Positions 42,415-52,876 of a stretch of 64,000 nucleotides of DNA are shown in pieces. Below the pieces are notes generated by a model. That model made no database searches, had not been told where the DNA came from, and worked only from the letters and a program-made list of their open reading frames with translations. Position 1 is the stretch's first letter; the number at the start of each line of letters is the position of its first letter. This DNA comes from Pratylenchus scribneri (lineage: Eukaryota; Nematoda; Chromadorea; Rhabditida; Pratylenchidae). The stretch lies in assembly GCA_030063045.1 (NCBI GenBank), contig JAQSEB010000032.1, positions 3,100,001-3,164,000 on the forward strand, given 5' to 3'. A program made the translations under genes and the position numbers.

Positions 42415-45256
42415 GTTCGAACGACCAGTCGCCCTCCCTCCAATCGTAGGGAACAATTCAATTCCAATTCCAACTGTTGTTGGGTGCAATTTTGCAAAAG
42501 CCGCAATAAGCAATCCAGCAGCCCTGCCTCCCCCTCCCCTTTACACATTCCACCCCATTCCCCTCCTTCCACATCCATATTCCCCTTACCATTTTCCCCT
42601 GCAGCAAATCCCACCCCAAGCCCCCCAAGCGCTGCTGCCTCCCTTTTTCCATATTTTCTTCGCCCCAAGTAGCAAAATGATGGCGACCCTTAGAGCGCAA
42701 TGGGGAGGGGGAATAAATTTGAAAAAAACCAGATGGACAAAAGATGGTTGGGCCGATTGGATTGATACTTTTTGTGGAGGACCCGAGAAGAGTGGGGCCA
42801 AGGGGCATAAATCTAAATGAATCAATATGAAAAGATTTGGTCCATTGGTTGCAATTGGGTTGAAATGTGTCCCCTTTTTAATTTTAAAAATATTCCTCAA
42901 TTGGGCTTTTGAATTTTCTGGCTGAATCATTCGTTCAATGGAATGTTTTTTTTGAAAGATAGAAAAATGAGTCAGATGCGCTCCTAAAAGGTTAGCCAAA
43001 AAAAACAACTTTTTGGAACAACCACAAAAATCAGGAATTGGAGTGTGCAATGGGCCAGAACGAACGAAGGAAAAATATAAGGGAAGGGTGGCCTTTTCCC
43101 AATTTATTCCTTTTTCCCTTTTTTAAAATCATTTGATTTGGCAAATATATTTATTTTTGCCTTGGCCAATTCAGAATTAATTCCTTTAATTTAATCAGTC
43201 GTCCCATTCCCATTGAATTATTCTGGAATTCAAAAATGACGTTTTCGGCCAGATGATTTTTTTCTTATTTTTCATTCCAAATTAGGAAAGTAAAAAAAGC
43301 GATCAAAACAGTGAGGAATTCTTTCTTTTCTCAACAAAAAAACCAAAAGAAAAATAATTATTTACCCAAAACTCGCTTACGGCGTCCCACCAACCGATCC
43401 CCCGCTGTTCTCGCCATCAACAACGGCGGACAATAATCCTCTTCACTTTCATCAACAAAACTGGACTTTCTTGGGCTTTGGGCTATATGGCCCCCTCTTG
43501 TGGGCCTTTGCTTATGGTCCGGCCATTCTGTGCGCAAACAGCCGTTCATCCCCATCCTCCTTCTGCCCATTCATCACATTCTAATTCCACTTGTTTGCCA
43601 AATGGCCAAAACCAAAGGAGGAGGGCCGGCTTATCAGTCCAATGCAACAGAACACCCCAAAATTATACATTATTATTACTCCTTTTTCCCCAACCATTTT
43701 TTCCTTATCCATCCAAAACCAAAGCCCTCTTATACTTGACCTCCATTTTTTGCCCTTTTCTCATTGAAGGTCCCTCTGAAGGGTTTTTCGGCCATTCCCT
43801 TTTAAGTATAAGAAGGCCTAAATATTTTTCCATCCACTTTTCCCATCTGCCTTCCCCCTTCCTCCATTCCCACTTGATTCCAAATTTGGCGAATTAATTA
43901 TTCCACCCCTACCCCTCCCCCTTCTTCTCATTAATTCATTCCAAAATTCCATTTTTTCCTTATTTTCCCCCACTTCTCAATTCCCATTCCTAAAAGCTCT
44001 CAATTCCAATTTTCATCATGAAAAAGTGGGTATTTTTGAGTGCGCTTCAGTGGTACCCATCACCTGCTGGGCCACCGGCCAACCCATCACCCACCGTTGA
44101 TTTATGGTTCGCGCCACCCATTTTCCCTATTTTGTCCATTCCAATTTCACATTTGCCCATCAATCCTTCAGACTGATCCAGGCGAATTCCCCTTCCTTGG
44201 AGTGCCATTATCCGTTATTCCCTTCAAAAATATATCCCAAGCCCATTTTGACCCAAAATTCTTTGATGCTTTTTTTCCTCGGCCATTCCTCCCAATCCCC
44301 CTCCGGCGAAAAATCCCATCGGCCGCTAATCCGCCTTCTCCTCGTTGAATGGGAAGCGGTCATTTCAAAGAAATAAATTGGGAAAAAAAGAACGGAATTG
44401 TGGAAAATGGGAGGAGGGAGGGGAAGAAGGAGGATGCGATTGGGGCGCAAATCAGCAACGCTTGAATGAACAAAAAGCGCAAATCAATTCAAGCGAATTT
44501 TTGGGCGAAGAGCCGACAATAATCAATGAAAATTGGGGCACAACTTAGTTAGAACTTACCTATATTAGGCAGAAGCTAGGGGAATAAAATCCATCAAAAA
44601 ATGACCAATTTAAACAGTGGCCATAAAATGGCTGATGAGACCTATTTAAGGAGGATTTGGGAGAAAATGGCCATAAAATTGATTCCCCCGGCAGAACATT
44701 AATGTGCCCCCTTTATTCATCGATTGGCCCTTCATCCATTCAATGGCTCCTTCATTCTTTCTTCTAATCCATTTTCATTCCTTCAGTGCACATCATTTGT
44801 AGGGAGAGGGCAAGGTGGTTGGCCGAGGAGAGGAAAGAACGCCTCGCTTTGACCGGCAAAGGTCATCCCCTCCCAATCCTCCTTTCGACCACCTTTTTTG
44901 CCCTTCCAAAAATAATTTATTCCTCCAATCTTTAAATTTTATTCAAATTTTTGTCTTCTCAATGTTTTGGCCATTGGTCAGCCTTCCAAAAATGGGGTTT
45001 TTGGCCACCTCTGGCTCATCCCATTTCCATTCCCATTCATTTATTTCATTTCATTCCCGCCCATCTATTTTGTGCCAATTTCCCTCCACCCTCCATTGCC
45101 AATTTCCCCTTTTATTCAATTTCAGCCACTGTCCAATGTGCCCATCCCATCCACAACATTTTCGTCCACCAAATTAATTGGCCCAAAGCCGCATAATTCA
45201 TCCCTAAAATTCAATTTAACCACCACCGCCAGAAGCAGTGAATTTGCCCTGCGGCA
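42415..45256. other. Intergenic / semaphorin upstream region
   Basis: About 2.8 kb rich in C/T tracts (CCCCTTCC, TTCCATTCC). It opens several frames of 100-154 codons on both strands, but none has a recognisable domain. A minus-strand frame ending at 43358 (…DESEEDYCPPLL … GRRKRVLGK) looks less repetitive and could be a terminal exon, but I cannot link it to anything. Likely includes the semaphorin promoter. Confidence 0.45.
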
Positions 45257-48200
45257 ATGTTGCCTTTTCCCTCTTTGCCTTTTATTATTGCGTTGATCGC
45301 CTCCGGCAAAATTGTGGTCATCGCCGCACAACAAAATGTCAACACTCGTCCAAGCCAATTTGTGAATGAAGGTAGAATAATGAGTAATTAATTAAAAATG
45401 GGCAAAATATTTAAATTTAATTAAATGGAATGAGCCTCCCTCCCCCAACTTAGCTATAGGCTAACTTGACGCTTATCCAAGTTCCGCCTTTTATAATAAC
45501 TCATAAAGGACAGAATTAATTTTAATGATTTTATTATCAAATTAAAGAAAAGACTTTTGGCTATTAAATGATATTAATTTTATTTAAATTGATTAAGAAT
45601 TGACGAAATTATGCCCAAAAAACCCATGAATATTTTACTAATCAATTGTAGAGATCATTTTAATAGATTTTTTGGGCATATATCCGTGAATTTTGAACCA
45701 ATTTAAATAAAATTAATAATACATTGGATAGCCCAAATTCTTTTCTTTAAATTATTACCAAACTCATAAAAATTATTCATTCCTTGATGAGTATTATAAA
45801 TGACAACAAGTTAAACTGCTCCATTGGATTTGGATTATTTTGCCCATTTTAAATAAACATTTAGCAGGAAATGACCAATTTGTTTTATAGCTAATTCCCA
45901 TTCATTTGTTTACCTGTGTAGGGGAACCACTCAAACAAAGTGTGTCCTCCACGCAAACAATTCACGGCTAGCAAATAGTCCATTCAATCCAAATCCAACT
46001 CACAATTGGGGAAGTCCATTCATTCATTCACTACCCAAAATTGGTCCTCTCCCCACATAGTCAATTCTTCCATTTCACCTATTCATGTTCATTTGTCACA
46101 CATTTTGGTTGCGCGGATTTGGAGGCCATCCAAGCGGACAAAAAGGGGCAAAATTAGAATGGAAATGGATGGATGAAAGGAGGGGATATATTCGATGGCC
46201 TTGTTCTCCCCCTTTTTGCGTTCAATCGCTCATTTTACCGTCGTTTTGCCTTTTAAAAGGGATTTTCAGAGTTCATTTATAAAAAATGACAAAAAATAGA
46301 GATTTATATCAGAAAATGGAAATAAAATTGAAACTAAATTGGAAAAGAAAATTGAAATAAAGGAAAAAATTAAATAAATTTTTTAATTTATTTTACAGTT
46401 GAATCTTTGCCCAGATTTCAAAGTCCAAGCAGAGGTCAGGATCGGCTAATTTTGATTGAAACAAATGACGATTCTATTATTGTCGGTGGAAGGTGATTTT
46501 GATGGAAAATATTCATACAAAAATTTGACATTTCCTCAGGGACTCTTTGTTCAATATTTCTGTCACTTCCCTTGAACCAAAACAAGTAAAAAATGACTAA
46601 ATTATTAAAGGGGTATTAGGGCCTATACGGAACTTTTAATTTGTGGACCAATCGGGTCGAATGATAAGATAGTTCATTCGAAAGAGCTCGCTGAGTTGAA
46701 TCGAACTATGTAAGGAAAAAAAATTGTATGTTTGGTAAAAAAGTTATGTTGTCACAAAAATTGAACTCTATTTGCCATGTTCGGAAATCGTTATTCGAAA
46801 ATTTTTTAAAATTTTTCAGTCAATTTATAGCTCAATCGACGCAACTTGATGAGTAGAGCCCGAATCGGCCATCTTTTTTGCATAAGATTCAAAAATAAAA
46901 AAATTATAGCCATTTTTGTTCAACAATTAGTGTTAGGATTAGGTAGGTTTCAGATGTGGTTTAGGGTAGGGTTAGGGTCAGGACAGCAGGATGAGAATCT
47001 TAAAGAAATCTAACTTATTGTTACAATTGTAATTTTACCAAAATTTCTAAATTGTGCGGTCATTTTTCGCAACTTATAAAAGTTGCCACGCAATTTGGCG
47101 CAGCTTTTTCCTTGTTAATTTCGACTCAGCTTGTCGAGCTCTTTCAAAGAGCTATCATTCGGCCCAATCTGTTCAAAAGTAAAAGTTCCGTATACGCCCT
47201 AATATTCGAATAAATATTATTAATTAATTATTATTTTTAAGAATATTCAATGGAAAGCACCTGGCCAAACAATTGAGGAATGCCATATGAAGGGAAAATC
47301 CGAGGTGGCTGTTTAATTTAATATCCCTAAAATGTGCAAATTCCCCCTTTTAGAGTGAATGCCACAATTTCATTCGGGTTTCGGCCAAATTAAAAAATGG
47401 CAAAATTCTCGTTTGTGGAACTCATGCATTCTCGCCCCAATGCCGGGAATATGAATTTAGTCAAGCCGAACAACGATGGTCGGAAAGAGGACAATTCAAT
47501 GGGCAGGCAAGTGCCAAATTAAAATTAATTTCATTTCCTCCACAAATTTAAGGCAATTTCGCCATATGATCCAAACCAAAATTCAACATTCGTTTATTTA
47601 CGAGAAAATGACCAAATATTCGTCGGATCCATTTCTGACTTTAGTGCCACCGATCCATTAATTTATGCCAAGAAATTGTCCTCCGGGGAGAGTCTAAGGA
47701 CGCAAAAGGATGATCGGGTCATTGATGGTCAGTGGAATGATTATTTCCATTTAATTTAATCCATTTTTCCAATTTAGAACCAAATTTTGTTGGCTCATTT
47801 GCCTTTGGAGAATATGTTTATTTTTGGTATCGGGAAAAGGCGGCGGATGCGGCCGACAACAATCGGGAGGCACAAATATATTCACGGATTGGCCGAATTT
47901 GTGCAAATGATCCGGGTGGACCTTCTCCAGCCCAGGACCGATGGTCAACTTTTGTGAAGGCCCGTCTGAATTGTTCCATTCCTGGAGAGGGCGCCCCATT
48001 CTATTTCAATGAAATTCGTACGGAAATTTAATAAATAAGTTTAATTTTTGGCTTTTTTCAGAATCAATTTCAAAGCCAATTCCTGATGGTCCCTCGGATG
48101 CAATTATCTATGCCATTTTCCAAACTTCTCGGGCATTGCCTTTGTCGGCGATTTGCGCCTTCCGAATGAGTCAAATCGATGCCATTTTTGATCATGGCCG

Positions 48201-51200
48201 ATTCAAGGTCATTCCATGATCATCATTCGCATATTTTACCCAAAAATTTTCAGACCCAACGTTCGCCAACCTCCCTTTGGACTCCTTATCAAAAATTTTA
48301 TCAAAATCCGGCGGAAAGGCCGGGTCGTTGCATTTCGGACTCAAAACGTCTTTCTGACATGACTTTGGTCAGCAAAAATCCATTAATGTACGAAGCAATT
48401 GGCCCAATTGGCAATAGACCAATGATGATTGAAGGTAAATTGATTCAAAAAATTATTATTTTAATTAATTATTTCCAGGTCCAAATAAAGCCGATTTGAC
48501 GGCCATTGCCGTTGCCGCCCAAGTGGAATCAGTGCGAAAACAAAAATACAACACAATTTTTGTGGGCAGAGCGGATGGAACTGTGTCAAAGGTAAATTGG
48601 CCCCAAAATATAATTTAATTACTAAAATAATTCAGTTGGTTGAAACATCCCAAAATGGTTCAGCATTCCTTGTTGAAACTGTCAAAGTGTTCCAATCAAT
48701 TGAATCAATGCCATCTACAATTTTGGGAATGCAAATTCTGCCTGGATCAAATCCTTCACTAATTGTTTCCACCGGCTCCCAATTGGCCAAATTGCCTTTG
48801 TATCATTGTGGATTGGCCGAAAATTGTGCAAAATGTGTTGGACTGAGGGATCCACATTGTGCATGGGATATTGAATTGAGGAAATGTGTGAATCGAAGGT
48901 AGGCGAATAATAGGATGGAATGATGTGGCCATTAAGTGTAAAACTATTAACTTATCAGCGGTAGCCAATTATGAGTGATTTAGAAACTTTTATATAATTT
49001 AATAGAGCAAAAAATAATATAATATATTTATAAAATTAAATTAATTTAAAAATATATATTCATAAAATTAAATTAATTTAAAATATATATTCATAAAATT
49101 AAATTAATTTAAAATATATATTCATAAAATTAAATTAATTTAAAATATATATTCATAAAATTAAATTAATTTAAAATATATATTCATAACATTAAATTAA
49201 TTTAAAATATATATTCATAAAATTAAATTAATTTAAAATATATATTCATAAAATTAAATTAATTTAAAATATATATTCATAAAATTAAATTAATTTAAAA
49301 TATATATTCATAACATTAAATTAATTTAAAATATATATTCATAAAATTTAATTAATTTAAAATATATATTCATAAAATTAAATTAATTTAAAATATATAT
49401 TCATAAAATTTAATTAATTTAAAATATATATTCATAAAATTAAATTAATTTAAAATATATATTCATAAAATTAAATTAATTTAAAATATATATTCATAAC
49501 ATTAAATTAATTTAAAATATATATTCATAAAATTAAATTAATTTAAAAATATATATTCATAAAATTAAATTAATTTAAAATATATATTCATAAAATTAAA
49601 TTAATTTAAAATATATATTCATAAAATTTAATTAATTTAAAATATATATTCATAAAATTAAATTAATTTAAAATATATATTCATAACATTAAATTAATTT
49701 AAAAAATATATTCATAAAATTAAATTAATTTAAAAATATATATTCATAAAATTAAATTAATTTAAAAATATATATTCATAAAATTTAATTAATTTAAAAT
49801 ATATATTCATAAAATTTAATTAATTTAAAATATATATTCATAAAATTTAATTAATTTAAAATATATATTCATAAAATTTAATTAATTTAAAATATATATT
49901 CATAAAATTAAATTAATTTAAAATATATATTCATAAAATTTAATTAATTTAAAATATATATTCATAAAATTTAATTAATTTAAAAATATATATTCATAAA
50001 ATTTAATTAATTTAAAATATATATTCATAAAATTAAATTAATTTAAAAATATATATTCATAAAATTTAATTAATTTAAAATATATATTCATAAAATTTAA
50101 TTAATTTAAAATATATATTCATAAAATTTAATTAATTTAAAATATATATTCATAAAATTTAATTAATTTAAAATATATATTCATAAAATTTAATTAATTT
50201 AAAATATATATTCATAAAATTTAATTAATTTAAAATATATATTCATAAAATTTAATTAATTTAAAAATATTTATTCATAAAATTTAATTAATTTAAAATA
50301 TATATTCATAAAATTTAATTAATTTATAAAATATTATAAAATAATATTTAAAAAATTCAAATTTTACAACATTTTTGCTCTTTTTTTTTCAAAAAATCTT
50401 GCCTTCCTTATATAAAATGATTTTTACATTATTCTATTAGATTATGCGTTACTCTATCAAATCCATATAAAAATTCAAAACTTCGGGGATAAGTTTTAAA
50501 GCAAAAAAAACCGGTCCGCTACTAAGAGGCCTACTAGATAATAATTTTACAAATTCACGCAGGAATTGGGACAGTGGATCATATGTGCAAAATGTGCTTT
50601 TGGGTGTGTCGGAACAATGCCCGGGTGCAACAACATTGTTGGGCACAGAAGGCGGTGCATCCTATGTGATTGATGAAGGATGGTCCCCTCAAGGCTCATC
50701 ACCCCCCATTGGCGGTGGTGGCGGCAATTCATTGATGGCAGATGATCCCAATGGAGCAACCGGAACATTGGCATCGATGCCCACCCAAAATGGATTGGAA
50801 ATGGCTTCATTCTATTCGGCCAGCAACATTTCCGTCCTTTTGCTCATTGTTTTGGTGGCTACTTTATTCGGATTTTTGGTTGGTTTCTTTTGGCATTTTT
50901 CTATTAATTGAAAATTTAGATTGGATGGAGAATATCAAAATGGCGAATGTTGAGCGAAATGGCCAGGAATGCATCGCCCGGGAGCACAACATCATCAAAC
51001 AGTTCAGATTATGCAGATGGGCTGGGCCCACGAACTCGATTAGCCAGGCAAGATTCGGCCGAGAATAAAATGATGTTCGCCGATTCGAATGTATATTCGG
51101 TTGGCCCGCGAAGTTCAATCGGCAATGGGGACACTGTTTCGTTGGTGATGAGTCAACGGGGTGGTGGAGTACATCATCATCATATGGTGCCATTGACCTC

Positions 51201-51327
51201 AATTTCCACCGGTGCATCCAGGGCCAATTCTGGCTTCACCACGCCAAGGCATGATGCACGATATCAGACGGCAACATTGGGCGCAACCCTTCCAAGGGAT
51301 TATCGAGTCAAGAAAGTCTATTTGTGA
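45257..51327 (+). CDS. Transmembrane semaphorin (class 1, SMP-1-like)
   Basis: Predicted 770-residue axon-guidance ligand of the cell surface, expected to bind plexin. Exons: 45257-45371, 46399-46492, 46540-46585, 47242-47304, 47354-47506, 47553-47727, 47778-48017, 48062-48207, 48254-48434, 48479-48591, 48636-48898, 50563-50878, 50920-51327. A signal peptide is followed by a sema beta-propeller with ECHNFIRVSAKLKNGKILVC, CGTHAFSPQCREYEF, SPYDPNQNSTFVY, VGSFAFGEYVYFWYREKA, NDPGGPSPAQDRWSTFVKAR, SLWTPYQKFYQNPAERPGRC and FVGRADGTVSK. A PSI domain follows (CAKCVGLRDPHCAWD), then a Gly/Ser-rich stalk, one membrane span (SVLLLIVLVATLFGFLIGW) and a cytoplasmic tail of about 135 residues. The span separates it from secreted MAB-20. 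Introns 1 and 3 hold transposon-like foldbacks, intron 11 a 1.3-kb satellite, and intron 5 is GC-AG. Confidence 0.94.
45497..45797. mobile_element. Near-complete palindromic foldback (intron 1 of semaphorin)
   Basis: About 300-bp imperfect palindrome centred near 45647. Left TTAAAGAAAAGACTTTTGGC and ATTAATTTTATTTAAATTG recur as reverse complements on the right; the inner arms share ATGCCCAAAAAA. Arm words match the foldback at 40689-41886. Non-coding. Confidence 0.72.
46616..47202. mobile_element. TIR element with TA target duplication (intron 3 of semaphorin)
   Basis: 587-bp element whose ends form about 90-bp imperfect TIRs (TTAGGGCCTATACGGAACTT at the left; AAGTTCCGTATACGCCCTAA at the right), flanked by TA on both sides (46614-46615, 47203-47204). 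A TA duplication suggests a Tc1/mariner-type MITE. The interior includes AGCTCAATCGACGCAACTTG, related to family-3 repeats. No transposase. Confidence 0.75.
49013..50325. repeat. 31-bp AT-only satellite in intron 11 of semaphorin
   Basis: About 42 copies of a 31-bp unit (AAATATATATTCATAAAATT plus AAATTAATTTA), almost entirely A and T. The variants ATTAAATT, ATTTAATT and ACATTAAA are distributed in blocks. It lies between the exon encoding the PSI domain and the stalk/membrane exon. Confidence 0.95.
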
Positions 51328-52876
51328 TTTTGATGATTGCCTCCATCCACCCATATATTCATTTCATACTCATTTGTTGCCATCATAAACCGGTGATAAT
51401 CCCCATTTTGTCCCTATATTCCTCTACATTTTCCTCTCTCATCCTCTTTTGATGATCTCTTTCAGCCAATAAAATTACTTATCTTTTCGATTTTTCAAAG
51501 TGCTGTTCCTTTATTTTTTGTTTTTGCACCTCATTTTTGGCCGTACAAATTCACCAATTTACCAAAAAAATAATCAACCCCAATCTCCCATTTTGATCAT
51601 GTGCATTTTTACAACAATATTTTCCCTTCATAAATCATAAAAAATCCTTTTGAATGGAATAAAAATTTAATTATAAAGAGAAAATTGGAAATAATTTGTC
51701 AACATATAAAATAAACATGAATGACCGCATTTTTCAATGTATGTCAACAATAAAATTGATGAGGTAAAAGTCTGCCGCCGGTGTTATCCTTTTCATTTTT
51801 ACGAAAAACAACTTTCCCGACTGTCACACCCAAAATAAAAAGCGCGCATAATCATTAAAAAGTGATATGTTCTCCCATTTCCGTTTATTGAATTTTCCCG
51901 ACATTCATTCATTCCATTTCCACGCATCTATAAAAGTATCAATATGTTTTCCTCTCTAACCGTTCAAAATAAGTGATTTTCCAAAGGATTTATGAATTTC
52001 GCGCAATTTAAATTAAAAAAAACCGTTTATTTTTTAAATTATCCAAAATCAAAAATAGTTTGATGCCAACTCCCTCTGTTAAGACTGACTTTTCTTAAAC
52101 ATTTTTTTTTTTGCTTAAAAACATTTGTGTTTCCCTTTCTTAGTGCTTCACTTAGCTTAAAAACATTTGTGTTTCACTTTGCTAAAAACATTTTGTGTTT
52201 CACTTAGCTTAAAAACATTTGTGTTTCATTTAGCTAAAAACATTTTGTGTTTCACTTAGCTAAAAAACATTTTGTGTTTCACTTAGCTTAAAAACATTTT
52301 GTATTTCACTTAGCTTAAAAACATTTTGTGTTTCACTTAGCTTAAAAACATTTTGTGTTTTCGTTTGCTAAAAACATTTTGTGTTTCACTTAGCTTAAAA
52401 ACATTTTGTGTTTCACTTAGCTAAAAACATTTTGTATTTCATTTAGTTAAAAACATTTTGTGTTTCACTTAGCTAAAAGCATTTATGTTTCACTTAGCTA
52501 AAAACATTAGTGTTTTTGATGCTTAAAAACATTTTGTTTTTTTTTCCACTTTCTTAAAAACATTTTGTTTTTCCCTTTCTTAAAAATATTTACTAAATAA
52601 TTCTGCCTATTTTTAAGACAAACTAATACAATATTACCCCTTCTTTTCATTTCCCTATATTTCCAAAAAGACTGATTGGCATCAAATAATATTTACTTGC
52701 TAATAACAGGGAAATTAATGTTTGCATTTCTCCCTAAAAAACATTGCAACCATACCATCCATTATTTCCTTCACTTCCTTCTCCATTGCTTTTCCACCTC
52801 ACTCATAATCAATTCAGTTTAATTTTAATTGGCTTATTTCTCTTTGCCAATCAAAAATTCCGCACTTTGCTCCCAA
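51328..52876. other. Intergenic between semaphorin and sugar porter
   Basis: Semaphorin 3' UTR (AATAAA at about 51469), then AT-rich DNA, a 26-bp minisatellite (listed separately) and the 5' flank of the porter. No other gene recognised. Confidence 0.55.
52085..52590. repeat. 26-bp minisatellite, second locus
   Basis: About 19 imperfect copies of AAAAACATTTTGTGTTTCAC plus TTAGCT, the reverse complement of the array in the AP-2 intron at 28688-29345. This copy lies upstream of the sugar porter gene. Confidence 0.88.

Noticed and set aside
42322..43050. Frames of 104-154 codons on both strands
   Set aside because: Low-complexity Pro/Ser- or Gly-rich translations of C/T tracts, overlapping on both strands, no splice or domain support.
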